Shown here piece by piece: positions 10,831-22,570 of a stretch of 64,000 nucleotides of DNA. The notes below the pieces were generated by a model. That model saw nothing but the letters and a program-made list of their open reading frames with translations, searched no databases and was not told the origin of the DNA. Within the stretch, counting starts at the first letter, position 1, and the number at the start of each line of letters is the position of its first letter. This DNA comes from [Phialemoniopsis] sp. UDSM-2020 (taxonomy: Eukaryota; Ascomycota; Sordariomycetes; Thyridiales; Thyridiaceae), in NCBI GenBank assembly GCA_018873225.1, contig JAEILZ010000006.1:3410001-3474000 (forward strand), written 5' to 3'. The position numbers and the translations under genes were made by a program.

Positions 10831-12603
10831 CTAGCTCTCGACATGCACATAATAGCGCAGCTCCTTCCCAGGTCTGGGGAAGAGCGGGTATTTGCCCTGC
10901 TGGATCTCGCCCATCCAACCCTTGTTCGGCCCCAGCCAACCCTCGCACTTGGACGTGAGCTCGCGCTCGAGGTAGCAGAAGTTTTGCGACGCGGCCCTTG
11001 CGGCGAGGGAGATCCCGAACCAATCGCCCTGTAATGGAAGAACGAAATTTAGACCCAAGGTCGCAGTATGGGGTTGTGTGTTCCGACTCACCTTTTGCAC
11101 GGGAACACTCATGTTGGTGCCCTTGACGATGGGCAGACTCCAGCCGATGGACTCAAGAGGGTAGTTCTGCGACCAGCGCGACTTGACAATACCGGTGGGC
11201 TCCCAGATAGTGTTGATGTCGGGCACTTGGACAAGGCTCATCTGCATGCCGGCGTTGTTGCTATTGAGAGTAACGCGTCAGTATTTCACACCTCGCACGC
11301 CCGCGTCTTTCCGCCCAGGGGGCGCAACTCACGATTGCTGAGCAATATTGACGCCAATCTCGGTGATGGTGCCTGTGGCATTGACCTGGAAGAACTGGTA
11401 GATGACGCTCTGGTCGCCGCGCCCGAAGCCGCAGGCCCACGTGTAGTTGCCCGGCCGGCTCGACGCCGCGGCCGTCTGCATGACGTCCTTGGCCTTGGGC
11501 GCGGTCGCCTTGACGGGCACGTCGTACGACTTGGCGTAGCAGTCGAGGGGCGCGATGTCGCCGTTGTCGAGGAACTTGAGCGGCTCCCAATGGCTTCCGG
11601 CTTTACCCTCGTTGACGTCGCCCGTCCACAGGTCCGAGCCGTACAGGTAGACGTCGTCGCCTTCGGGGTCGGAAGAGGGCAGCTGCGCGACCATGTTGTG
11701 CTGGCCGCCGCACGAGGTGTCGGTGAAGTAGACGCGGTCCTCGGCGAGCCAGGGCCCCATCGGGCTGCGGCTCTTGATGAAGGAGGTGTCGGTCGAGGTG
11801 CAGTAGCCGCAGATACGTCCGAACTATTACACTGTTAGTCGCGCTGTGCTTCATTACTCGGTCTGCTGCCAACTACTTACGATCAGATACCACCATCCCT
11901 TGCGGTAGATGATGTCGAAAGCCTCGACGTTAGCCAGACCAGTGACAACATAGTTGCCCGTGGTGTTGGTGTACGTGTCGTCCAGCTCAGCGACGATGCC
12001 GTACGTGATATTGGGCTTGACCCAGTAATTGGGCCCTGAAACATGAGGCGTTGTGTCAAACGCGACATAGCCCTTGCCCTCGGGCCCGACCACCAGGCCA
12101 AAGTCGCCGTTTCCATAGCTATCGTCGCCGCGGGAGTACGGCATCCACGGCGAATTGGCCTCGACAAAAGGGCCCGTGGGACTCTTGCTCGTGAAAGCCG
12201 TGTAGCTGTGCTGGCTGGCACCCTCGTTCATCCAGAAGACGTACTCGCCCGTCTTTGGGTTGCGCACGGCTTTGGGCCGGAAGCAGGCGGCGACGTCGGC
12301 GCAGCGCGACTGCCACTCGTGGGTCTGGGCGTCGAAGACGAAGCCCTCGTCGGTCCAGCTCAGCAGGTCGGGCGACGAGTAGATCTTCATGCCGCAAAAG
12401 GGCGTCGTGAAGTTGGACGTGCGCCAGCGGAAGCCGCAGTTGTAGGACACGCCGTAGAGGTAGTACCTGTCCTCCCAGTGGTAGATCTTGCCGTCGTGGG
12501 CGTCGAGCAGGTTGCCGTCGACGTCGTACTTGAGGGGGCGGTTCGGCAGGGTGATGGCCCCCGCGAGGGCGGCCAGGCAGCTGGCGACGAGGGCGAACTT
12601 CAT
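10831..12603 (-). CDS. Secreted glycoside hydrolase, GH43-type beta-propeller
   Basis: Four exons, 12603-11881, 11823-11333, 11260-11092, 11028-10831; 526 aa, all junctions GT-AG and in phase. MKFALVASCLAALAGA is a signal peptide. The N-terminal five-bladed propeller shows DAHDGKIYHWEDRYYLYG (putative catalytic-base Asp in DAHDG), GMKIYSSPDLLSWT, a second acidic position around YGNGDFGLVV, and NVEAFDIIYR with the probable general-acid Glu. The middle exon carries MGPWLAEDRVYFTDTSCGGQ, characteristic of GH43 proteins related to exo-beta-1,3-galactanases and galactofuranosidase-like enzymes. I cannot assign substrate; plant arabinogalactan side chains are plausible. Several N-glycosylation sequons support secretion. 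It is not clearly in an operon-like unit with the MBL gene. Confidence 0.85.
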
Positions 12604-14502
12604 GTTGGCGGTATGACTTGAAGCTGCTGGGGGCTTTGTGCACCGTGAAAAAGCCTGCTCTCACGCGTCCTTACCAGAGCTCCGAGAAGAGCCCATCTTA
12701 TTTACTTGTGCAATGCGAGAAAATATCAATTTCGCGTTGCAATGTCCCGACGCAGCGTCACCGCAATCTTGGAGAAGGACCAAAATTGCCTATTTGGATG
12801 TCGCACCCCAGAGCTCGGCCGGTCTTTCTTGGCCGGATCGGCACGATTGATGTCAGGACGGGAATGGCTTGCGGGGTCTAACGAGGGTATCCCAGCACCG
12901 GGTTGCGGGGGATCTTGAGGATGGATTTTGGGTTTGGGCATTTGATCCATAACATTAAATCCTCCTCCACATTCTCCCATGAGGAGATCATCGCTCATCA
13001 AAGATCTGGAAGCGTTTATTAATTGACTGGGGAGCCCATAAACAAACGTTCAAATGACTAAACTGCGCTGGTAGTTTGACATTCTAGTGTCTCATCAGGC
13101 GGTCCGCCATGCCACGGCACAGCGTACAGGCCCCCATGGATGCATGCGCCCATCAAGACAACAGAGAGCCGGCATGCACCAATGACTCTACTTGGGACAC
13201 GACCTTTTGCGCTCGGCGAGAAGCAAAATCAGCCAAGATTTTCGCTGAGAATTCGACTTCATTTCGGTCGAGAGGGCGCCGATGACAGTGGACCATTTAA
13301 ATGCTAACTACTGATCAAGTCTAGCCTAGACCACTAACACCAGGGCGAAGGATTCTGACGCAAGAACACCCCTAGTGCCACAGAACGGGGAGCGAAGGAT
13401 GCAATGCGAGGTGGCTAATGGTGAGGTTCAGCCACCGCACACCGCAAAACTCCCCGGGTGGCTTTTCCGGGTAGGTTCGAGATTTCCCAACACTGCTTTT
13501 CAGACCTCCCTATTACGTGGAAGAGATGACTTCTGATAAGCCCGCCCTAGCGCTGTCGGGGGATCGAACGATCTCTGACATGTCGATGGGGAACAAAAGT
13601 CTTGGCTTCTCCTGTCCTGACTAAGACGCCAGACGCCGAGCCCCGAAGTTGCCGGAAGAGAGTGGGTCCCTGGCACCGGGGCTGCCACTGAACCAGACCG
13701 CCTTCTCCGGAAGATTGGCTGGCCAAATCCAAGCGATGCCACGTCGAATGCAGAGAGCGTCACTTACCAGTCGCGTGCCACCCGCAGTATCAGGACTGAA
13801 TGACATGATCTGCCCAGAGAGCCGAGCGGTGAGAAACCCACGGGCTGGCCGGGAATTGCACTTTCAGACGACCATTGTAGTTCCGGACGTCAAGGGGATA
13901 TATCATTCGCTGCTCCTCTGGTGGGCGGATCTCAAAACTCGATACTACAAGCATTTCGATGAAAGGCGAAGAAAAGATTCGTCAATGCAAAGGGGATACT
14001 TCATCGCCTCTGTGTTCTGATATATATATATATGCCCGGCAGCCGGCCGGTCCGCAGTTCGGCAGTTGTGCCGAAATGAAGCATCAGTCGCCGGGGAGCG
14101 GTCAAGAGTGCCATGTGCAGAATCTGAAATGTTTGAAGGACAAAATGACTCGAATCTGCTCAGCGAATTTCTGACTAATCGGCCGCCCTGTCAGGCCACA
14201 ACGGGAGCGAAATGGAGCCCACACGAAATTTGCCTGGGTTTGCCAAGCATGACTGTGCTGGAATCATCCTCGTGCCCCGGAAGCTTCGGATGGCATCGCC
14301 AACATCTTGTGAAAACATGCCATGGTATTAATAATAAACAAGAAAATATTCGAAATAATATCATAGCCTTTTCTTTCGATGTTTTCCAAATGCCAGAGTG
14401 AATGAAGCAAGCGTTTTGTCTTTCTTCCAGCACGAATCCGTATCGCCCCTAGTGAAGCAAGAGTCAAATCTGCCGGCGCTTGTCGTCGGTGACCCACAAA
14501 TC
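12604..14502. other. Divergent promoter region, no gene seen
   Basis: 1.9 kb between two divergently transcribed genes (GH43-type to the left, hydroxylase-like to the right). No coding-like ORF. A (TA)7 microsatellite lies at 14020-14033 and an AT-rich stretch at about 14320-14370. The ORF leading into the hydroxylase gene opens at a GTG (14398), which I do not accept as a start. Confidence 0.55.
14020..14033. repeat. (TA)n microsatellite
   Basis: Seven TA dinucleotides in a row, about 470 bp upstream of the fatty-acid-hydroxylase-like start codon. Probably length-variable between strains; a core-promoter role is unlikely given the distance. Confidence 0.8.
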
Positions 14503-15519
14503 ATGAGCCTTTCCTCCGTATTGTTCGGCGGGCTTCATCTGCCTGGCCACCATATCACCGGTCAAAACTACACCACAACTGCCAACACCAGTCATGGCAG
14601 CATCACCATCGCGGCAGCCGCACCGGCAGCCTCCGGACTGGTACCCGCGCCCACCGGAGCTCCGGGCCTGGCACTCCCGGTCTCCGTATACGCCTGGGCC
14701 GTACAGCAGCTCGTCTTCCACGTCGTCGGACTGCTTTTTGAGGAATGCGACCGCACCGGCGCGCTCAAGCGCTTCAAGGTCCGCGACGTAGACCGCAAGC
14801 AGTACGCTCAGCTCCTGCCGCGTGTTCTATTCAACCAGTTCCTCGTCCTCCTGCCATCCATGGTCGCCGCCGAGCTGCTGGGCTACTGCTTTGTCGACGG
14901 TGACCAGCCCATGGCATGGAAGCACTACCTCATGATCCCTCCGGCCATGGCCGTCGGCCACGATGTGGTTCAGTACCTGGCCCACCGGTACCTGCTGCAC
15001 CAGCCCATCGTGCCGCTCATGCGCGCTCTCGGCCACTCGGTGCACCACTCGACGGGCGCGACAAAGGCTGTCAGCGCGTGCTACATGTCGGTGCCCGACT
15101 TTTTTCTCGAGATTGTCTTACCGTACCTGCTGCCGCTAGCCCTAGTCGGCGGCGGCGGGGGTAATGTCTACTTCCACTCGCTGATCGCCGGTCTCGGCGC
15201 TATCGGAGGCCTGTACGAGCACTCCGGGTACGATTTTTCAGTGCTCTTGCGCTCTGGGAACGGCGGCGATACGGCAGCGAAGTGGCCTCGTCTGTCCAAC
15301 GTCTTGAGCGGGTTTCTCGACAACCGCTCGCACACCGAGCACCACGTGCGGGCCACTGTTTCCTTCTCGGACGGGTTTGGCAGCCCCGGAATCTGCGACA
15401 CGGTGATGGGCACGCGGTGGAATCTTGTCGCGGAGCGCCGAAGGAGAGAGGCTGCCGAGAAGGAGTGGCAGCGCCAGCGAGCCAGGCTCGAGCCTGGACT
15501 CAGAAAAGCGACCGACTAA
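14503..15519 (+). CDS. Fatty acid hydroxylase / sterol desaturase superfamily protein
   Basis: Single exon, 338 aa from the first in-frame ATG (14503) to TAA. The di-iron histidine motifs are in order: HDVVQYLAHRYLLH (~153-166), GHSVHHST (~177-183) and HTEHHV (~272). Membrane spans include the segments YAWAVQQLVFHVVGLLF, LFNQFLVLLPSMVAAELLG and the FFLEIVLPYLLPLALVG stretch. This places it in the membrane-bound oxygenase family that includes ERG3, ERG25 and sphingolipid/alkane hydroxylases; it is probably an ER enzyme using O2 and cytochrome b5 or NAD(P)H. It is too divergent for me to call it an ergosterol-pathway enzyme, and the Gly/Ala/Pro-rich loop at residues 35-55 is unusual. The C-terminus is a highly charged Arg/Glu helix after the last motif. 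Confidence 0.85.
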   Translation: MSLSSVLFGGLHLPGHHITGQNYTTTANTSHGSITIAAAAPAASGLVPAPTGAPGLALPVSVYAWAVQQLVFHVVGLLFEECDRTGALKRFKVRDVDRKQYAQLLPRVLFNQFLVLLPSMVAAELLGYCFVDGDQPMAWKHYLMIPPAMAVGHDVVQYLAHRYLLHQPIVPLMRALGHSVHHSTGATKAVSACYMSVPDFFLEIVLPYLLPLALVGGGGGNVYFHSLIAGLGAIGGLYEHSGYDFSVLLRSGNGGDTAAKWPRLSNVLSGFLDNRSHTEHHVRATVSFSDGFGSPGICDTVMGTRWNLVAERRRREAAEKEWQRQRARLEPGLRKATD

Positions 15520-16123
15520 ATACGACTTGATTTGCACCTTTGCATCAACAGTGGAACAGTCGCCGATTATGAAGATTTGGTGATGATCAGTGGCAGAAGA
15601 GCCATGATCTCGCTTTCCATATGATACCACCCTTTGCATTTCAGCATTTCGGCCTAATGAGTACGAACAACTTTTTCAGAGAGAACAAACCCAAAGCTAG
15701 TTACACCCTTAGATACCCCTTCATTAACAATGACATATTTATTGTGCTCTTTCTACCTGTGTGGACACGCATGATCAAAGGAGATCTTTGGCGATCTTTG
15801 GCACGTATCATACACTTGCTAGACTGAGGACAAGGCAGTTCCTCTTAACAACAAGTCAATTTGTCCAGGCATTGTACACTTCGACGTCAATCCTCGGGAC
15901 GAGATTACTCTGTCTACGGCGGTGTGTCCGTAGCGTTTTCGGGACGGCGCCGGCGCATGTGCGGGGCAGTCTGGCTTCCCCGAGGTTATTTAGGCCCAGT
16001 GATGATGCAACATCCATCTCTGAAAGCCAGGTGAAAGTCGTTTTTTATTCCAATTGTGGCCCCATGGGGTAGAAGTGATCATTGATTTTAATCACACATA
16101 TCCTTCCTTTGAGATAAGAGGTC
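15520..16123. other. Intergenic, aldo-keto reductase promoter
   Basis: 600 bp with no coding-like ORF. It includes the terminator of the hydroxylase-like gene and the promoter of the downstream reductase in the same orientation. Confidence 0.5.
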
Positions 16124-17253
16124 ATGTCTGCCAAGATGCTGAAGCGGAGACTGGGCAAGGACGGGCCTATCGTTGCGGCGCCGGGACTAGGCCTCATGTC
16201 GTTGAGCATGGGCTATGGGAAACCAGGGTAAGCTGGCTTATGCACATTTGATATCCTTCTTTCTGTCTGTCTAATTCGTCTTCGACGCTTAAAGCAATGA
16301 TGACGAGCGTCTTGCACTCCTGGACCGCGCCTGGGAACTGGGCAGTTGGACATGGGACACAGCTGATGCATACGGTGACAACCTCGATCTCATCGGCAAG
16401 TGGTTCAAGCTGCACCCCGAGCGCAGGCATGACATCTTTCTCTGTTCAAAGTTCGGCTTCGTCAAAGGGGGTTTAGACAGCAGTCCAGAGAACTGCCGGA
16501 AGGCATGCGAGAAGAGCCTTGAGCGGCTGGGAGTAAGCCACATTGACTTGTACTACATTCACCGCGTAGATGGGAAAACTCCGATTGAGAAGACGATGGA
16601 GGAGTTGGCCAAGCTGAAGGGGTGAGTGGATCTCCCTTTACCAACCTTGCTGGGGTATGTTCGACTGACATGAGTTCAGCGAGGGCAAAATCAACTACAT
16701 TGGCATCTCTGCAGCTTCATCAGCGACGATCCGCCGAGCCTGTCGGATCGCGCACGTCGCAGCTACTCAAGTCGAGTACAGCCCCTGGGCCACCGAAATC
16801 GAAGGCGAGGCAGGCACGAACCTCCTGCAGACATGTCGGGAGCTCGGCGTCGCCATCGTAGCCTATGCGCCCCTGGGCAGGGGCTTCCTGACGGGCCAGA
16901 TCAAGTCCCCCGACGATTTTGAGAAGGGCGACGTCCGCAAAGCCCTACCGCGGTTCAGCAAGGAGAATTTTGCAAAGAACGTTACGATCGTCGACAATTT
17001 CAAGGCAATGGCCGATAGGAAGCGCTGCAAGCCCGGCCAACTGGCGCTCGCGTGGGTCATGGCGCAGGGTGAGGACTTCATTCCGATCCCGGGCACTAAG
17101 AATATCAAGTATCTGGAGGAGAACGTCGGCGGGGCCGAGGTTGTGCTGTCTGCGGAGGAAGAGAAGGAGATTAGGACGTGGGTGGCGAATGTTGAGGGTG
17201 AGAAAGTCACGCCTGGGAATGTGCTGGACTACGGTGACACTCCGCACCTATAA
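16124..17253 (+). CDS. Aldo-keto reductase
   Basis: Three exons, 16124-16227, 16295-16621, 16680-17253; 334 aa. All four AKR catalytic residues are visible: D56 and Y61 in DTADAYGDN, K87 in LCSKFGF, and H124 in YYIHRVD. NADPH-binding elements include the QVEYSPW strand, PLGRGFLTG and IPIPGTKN toward the C-terminus. Overall layout fits the YakC/AKR13-like group of single-domain (alpha/beta)8-barrel reductases common in fungi; substrates are usually aldehydes or quinones but cannot be deduced here. No signal peptide, so cytosolic. The intron positions fall at phase 2 and both have standard GTAAGC/GTGAGT donors. It is followed by the Helo-like/ankyrin gene with no evident functional link. Confidence 0.92.
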
Positions 17254-17701
17254 ATCCATGCACTCAAGAACAACCCACAGGACAATGTAAGAGCTACTGG
17301 CCTCTTCAGTAGCGACCATGCACTAATAAACACTTCTCTGTTTCAGTGGCTGTAGCTTTGAGAGCAACTGTACGCAGGATGTTTGTAGTGGCAATCAGCA
17401 TTTGGGATTGAATGCCTTACAAGCATGAGCTTGGCGGCAGGATGTGGTTCTGCGTCTAGTAATGAGGCGAAAGACTGCCCCGCGGCACGCAGTGCTCTCA
17501 TAGGCGGTTGAGATGTGGCTGACTGCATGCATGCATGCATGGGATCTGCAGGCAGAATAATTGGCTCCATGCCTGCTCAGCCTCGTTGTCAAACGTGAAC
17601 AGTGCCTCGATAGCCCAAACCTAACTTTATCACCAACATCACCAGAGTGAACTAACTGACCCTCCTCCGACAAGTCACGCACATCATTGAACTATATCGG
17701 C
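17254..17701. other. Intergenic gap
   Basis: About 450 bp. It contains a (GCAT)n-like run, TGCATGCATGCATGCATGG, near 17524-17541. No gene is seen. Confidence 0.5.
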
Positions 17702-19930
17702 ATGGCAGAAGTGCTCGGCGTCGTCGCCAGCGGTATTGCCGTGGTACAAATTGCAGGCAAAGCGGGGAGCACTGTGATCAAGCTGAAACGGCTCTGGGAC
17801 CAGGTCAAAGATGTACCCGAAACCATTCAGGACCTTATGGAGCAGCTCGAATGTCTCGAGCCAGCTCTTTGTCAGTTGGAATACCGGGTTGGCATCCCGA
17901 AGATCCAGGAGAACGATGGGAGCAACCCCTCACATGAGCGGAGCGCCATCTATTGTCGCAAGGGGCTAGACAAACTGGCGGACCTCACCGCGGAGCTGTC
18001 GGCCCAGATCGACCTGACCAAGCGGCGCAAGAAGTTTGTTGAGTGTGCCAAAGTGGCTCTGAAGAAGGACCAGGTGAAGCAGGCAGAGTTCTGCCTAAAG
18101 AGCGTGATCAGCATGTTGACAATTGCGCAACAGTGCTATGTTACGTAAGTCCATCAAACGTTCTTAACAGCCTTTTAAAGTGCTTGTGAGGCTCATTAGC
18201 AATGCAAGGGCAATGCTGGAGCGACAACCTGAAGTCACAACAAAGGCTTTAACGACAACGTTCCAGGCTTGGAGGGACGAGATCCAGGAAGCCAAACAGA
18301 ACAGACTCGATGAAAGTCACAATCATGAGAAAAGAGATCTCACCGAATGCCAGACTAGATCATTCTCCGCCATTGCTTCGACTTCCCTTGGTGCCAGCCA
18401 AGATCACCAGCGGCTCAAGTGGTCAAAGCCTGGTCTTTTTGGAAGTTTCCAAATCCATATTACATCTTCAGGGGGCTCTGCCGCCTTTCGGCCCCCTTGG
18501 TGGCTAGCAGGGAGCTTGCGAGGGTGGGAAATTGAAATGAACCGATCTTTTGCTGGATGGAGGAGCCATCTTCGCGCCTATTCTACTCAAAACTCATATA
18601 TGTCTCCACCCTTTCAGAGCTGTGGAGCTTGGTGATGTGCAGGAGCTACGAAGGCTATTCTCTGAAGGTGAAGCATCGCCATTCGATAGGCTTCCAGATG
18701 GGTTTACATTGCTACATGTTGGTTTCCACTCTGCTAGGCCCGTATTACTTTCGAGTATGTTATTGCTTACTATCACTACCTCAGTTCGCGGCTGTTCACT
18801 CTCGAACGGCCGTGTTGAGAATGTTCCTAGAACTGGGACTCGGAGACATAGCATATGAACGCAGTATTTACAATCAGTAAGGTCCCAATCATTGAGGATA
18901 CTCTACTTGTGCTGACTTTGTCTTGGCTTTTAGACAAGCCGTATCTTGCCTTCAGTCTGATGACTGGTCTCATCGTATAATGAAACAGGATGCGACAAAC
19001 TTTCTTGATCTATTCCTTAGTTGCTTGGATCCTATTGATGACCACGAGAGGGATCCCCAGAGCTGTTGGTGCGTCAGTACCAACAGCTCCTATGTCATGC
19101 AGCGCCTACAGCCACTCATCTGTCCTGAGCACGCGTCGACAGTATTGTGGTCAAGGATGGAAAAGGCTGCTGGTGCACGTTCGATAGCATGCATCCGCCT
19201 ATACCTAGAGCCAGACTGGAGTCTTGACCCTCGACGAGTGTGCGACTTTTTTGCCCCAAAGTATCCGCTGTTTCATATACTCGCGCGTCGTTACGCCGAA
19301 ATTCACCTCTGGCCACTTTCTGGAAGTTATTGGGAAGACGACGATAGCAGCTTCATATATGACATCATCCAGCACACGAAGGACTTGCACAGCTTGGAAC
19401 GAAGTGAGACTACCAAGTCCTTGATGACACCTTTACTTGCCTTGGTGGATCAACATCTAGTCACTTGCGGCTACCATTCATCACTGCATACTATTGAGCA
19501 AAGCTTACATAGGGATTTGTTGGTGTGGTTGACCACGCTTAAAAAGGCGGGAGTCGATCTGACGAAATATGGACGGAGTGAGACGGCCTTCCTGCGAGAT
19601 GTGGAAAGAAACCCCAAGCGAGTCTATTACATTCCTACTCGTGATTCTGGATACCCCGTGAGACAACAACTCGTGGGGATTTTGTATGGAAGCCGGGTCG
19701 AGGACTGGAAGCTGTGCTGGGATGTGGTGAGTGATCAGTATGCTGGAGACTTCTGGTACCTGATGGAGAGGGGACCGCACGATGTGATGCCGGGGACATG
19801 GACCGAGTCGGATCAAGACTCGAGTGAAGAATGGATAGGTGATTTGACTGATCTAAATGAGGGCTGGGAGGAAATCTTTGCTTCAAGATACGGATTCGGA
19901 CCCTGTCGGCTGGTTGATACTGGTGTTTAA
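17702..19930 (+). pseudogene. Helo-like N-domain / ankyrin protein with frameshift
   Basis: Exons 17702-18144, 18200-18717, 18785-18876 and 18934-19930 read ~682 aa if one +1 shift near 18612-18618 is discounted. The N-terminus MAEVLGVVASGIAVVQIAG is typical of the fungal N-terminal (Helo-like) domain found on STAND proteins. The middle contains RPPWWLAGSLRGWEIEM and AGWRSHLRAYS, then an ankyrin-like unit (ELRRLFSEGEASPFD, GFTLLH|FAAVHSRTAVLRMFLELG). The long C-terminal part (~330 aa) is unassigned. Intron 1 was ended at CATTAG (18199), which fits phase. The shift between SYMSPPF and RAVELGD cannot be repaired by a good intron: a weak GTGGGA donor at 18524 would restore frame but remove the conserved W-E..GW..LR.Y segment. 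Either a sequencing error or a broken allele. In fungi these proteins are candidates for non-self recognition; no NB-ARC is present here. Confidence 0.65.
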
Positions 19931-20701
19931 GATTATTAATACCATGCACGACATGTTGATTCGTTTTCAGAGACTGCAGTATCCTGAACTTTGATGTTAT
20001 ACACATTGATGTCTTATATTGCAGTTCTATGATTCAATTTCTTGTTATTCATTGCAGCGAGCTTGCTATCTTCATGCAGATTGAGAAATGAGATCGTACG
20101 ATAATGTGCAGTTTCCAACAAAGGCACGTTAACTATCGACCCAAGTTTAAAACCACATCTGCTCTGCTTGATGGTTGTAGACTGCAGGTAGAATCACGCA
20201 GGAATTGTGTGGATGGAGGACGCCTAGGCTTACTTGTAGCCTAACTGATCTAGCATGAGGTCTACTGTCATGTATTGGTGCAATTTAATTGCCCGTATGT
20301 GCAAAAGACTGCATCTTACGGGGTTGATCCATCTTAGTTTACTGGGGCAAGCGGGGTTGGGAAACCTTCACATGCCTTACGAATTTTGCGATGTTTCTTC
20401 TCTACCTACAGCCAAGATTGTAAAGCTACTACCGATACCCCAGTACCGGGATCACTATGTCTCTGCCGAATTAAGTATTGAGTACCTACCGATATTGGTA
20501 ATTTCCAGCCTAGAACGAATACGGGCAAAATTACCTAGCTGAGAACTGGTGCACCATGTATCAAACCGCTCACGAAGGCCGTTTCTGGGTGGTGGCGTAG
20601 ATCATCTCAGCTGGCACTACATAACAGCTCAAATGTCTGCCATGGTTGCAATTTTACTGTCATGATCCTCTATCATTGCTTTTTGCCGCCACATTAAAAT
20701 C
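19931..20701. other. Intergenic, no supported gene
   Basis: 770 bp without coding-like ORFs; includes the promoter of the apiosidase-like gene starting at 20702. A 95-codon ORF (20255-20542) has no recognisable features. Confidence 0.5.
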
Positions 20702-22369
20702 ATGAAGCTGCGAGCAGGTGTCACATGCCTTTCACTCGCATTCTGCCAGTCAGTGCTCGGCTGGCAGGTGCCTCCAGAATACGCCATAACACCATCGCCG
20801 AATGGCCGCTTCTTCCAAGATGTCAATGGTGACCCTTTCTTCTGGCAAGCTGACACGGCATGGTTCTTGTTCGACCGTCTCAACTATACCGAAGCGGATA
20901 CCTTCCTCTCCGATCGGGAAAACAAGGGTTATAACATGATACTGGCGGTTGGCTTCACGCAAAATGGAATTACCAGCCCGAACCGGAATGGCGATACGCC
21001 TTTCATCGACGAAGACGTCACGAAGCCGAACACACCCTACTGGGACCACGTCGATTCGGTTGTCGAACTGGCGTGGAACAAAGGCCTCCGAATTTGCATG
21101 GTGCCTGCCTGGGGCTCATACGTCCACGAAAGCAGTAGGCATCATTCCGCTGTGTGGCCACCCGTCGTGTCTCGCTGACAATTGCAGGCAATGAACCGGG
21201 CGTGTTGACCACCAGCAACGCGGGCGCGTTCGGGCAATTCATCGGTCAACATTATCCGTATCTCCCCAAGACCCTTGTTGCCGACACCAATCCCTGGTGG
21301 GAAAACAAGACGGCGGTGAAAGCCGACTACACCAACGGCGGCGTGGTCCCCGAATACGAGGTCACTGACTATTCTCCGGTGTACAACGCCCTGGCGAACG
21401 GTATTGTCGCTGGTGAGCGCTTTGCTATCGCAAACTCGTCGGGTGGCTGCAAAGTCAAGAGAGACGCCGCGACGTGGAACCCCCTGATGACGATTCACCC
21501 GACTAATCAGTGGTTTGCCGGCGGTCCCCTCGCGCTCGCATCCGCGTTCTTCGGGAATGAATCTTGGTTGACGTTGGACACTTGCCAGTCCGGCCATGCA
21601 GATTTTCCTCCGAACCCTCCGATCCCCTGGTGGAACTGTCGCCGTCCCTGGGAGCCTGTCGAGCTCATGTATGCTGCGGCATCACAACCCGGGGCGGCAC
21701 GGCCGATCCTTGACAACGAGCCTCATTACGAAGGCAGATTCGACAACGCAAACAAGGCATATCCGGCCTGGAATGCAAGCGACGTGCGAATCGGCAGTTG
21801 GCAATCAGTAAGCTTCTTGGATCTCGTAGGGGCATCCGGCCGGCTCTACCACACTTTGGCTGACCAATGTTCTACACTAGGCTTTCGCTGGCGCGGCTGG
21901 TGTTACCTACGGCGCAAATGCCGTGTGGCAGATGGCCGATCCTGACCTCTTCCCGGCCGATGGGAGTGGTCCGGGATTGAGCTGGCGATCGGACATGGTG
22001 CTGCCGGGCTCTGCTCAGGTCCAGTGGATCAAGAAGGCCATCACGGATCGAGGAAACGCAACCTACTTCAGGCGTGTGCCCGCACAGCATGTCATCGTCG
22101 GGAATACTGGAACGAACGACAAGAGAGTCTCGGCTACCATGGCTAGTGACGGCAGCTGGGTCATGGTCTACACTCCCACGGGATCTCCGTTCCAAATAGC
22201 TACCAGTGCCCTCACGTCGTGCGATATCAAGGCGAGCTGGTACGATCCCGTGGTCGGGACATATACACCCTTCAGCTACACTCAGTGTGGAAGCGAAACA
22301 ACCCGAACATTCACGCCGCCAACGATTGACGGGCACGCCGATTGGACACTGGTCTTGGAGGCATTCTAA
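20702..22369 (+). CDS. Secreted apiosidase-like glycoside hydrolase (DUF4038/GH140-type)
   Basis: Three exons, 20702-21134, 21188-21807, 21881-22369; 513 aa, phases consistent. MKLRAGVTCLSLAFCQSVLG is a signal peptide. The catalytic barrel begins with NGRFFQDVNGDPFFWQADTA, and shows WFLFDRLN, GYNMILAVGF, the ICMVPAWGS strand, then SNAGAFGQFIGQHYP and the IDNEP-like LDNEPHYEGR motif with a probable catalytic acid. AGAAGVTYGANAVWQM follows, and the last ~120 residues form the C-terminal beta domain often labelled putative collagen-binding. The founding bacterial GH140 enzyme removes apiose from rhamnogalacturonan-II; fungal members are uncharacterised, so apiosidase activity is inference. It is the first gene of a same-region block with an UNC93-like transporter and a TauD dioxygenase. 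Confidence 0.85.
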
Positions 22370-22570
22370 TGAGTCTATTTCAAATCCATATTCAGGACTT
22401 GCTCAACATTCGAACCTGTCTAGGTAATCTTTTACCTGATTCGGCGATAGAAAATAATTTGCTCTAGATACCACGCCCCTTCCAAGATCCGTATTTCTCG
22501 GGTGCTGCGTCCTAGTTCCCTTAAGAGTGGTGTATCTACACGAATTCATCAAGTCAGGTTTGACCAAAAC

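Noticed and set aside
13555..13580. GTTCGATCC-like word resembling a tRNA T-arm (minus strand)
   Set aside because: The flanking five-base stems do not pair and no acceptor or D-arm is found.
18145..18199. Apparent 26-36-nt intron or frameshift in the Helo-like/ankyrin gene
   Set aside because: Using CATTAG at 18199 as acceptor gives a 55-nt intron with exact phase.
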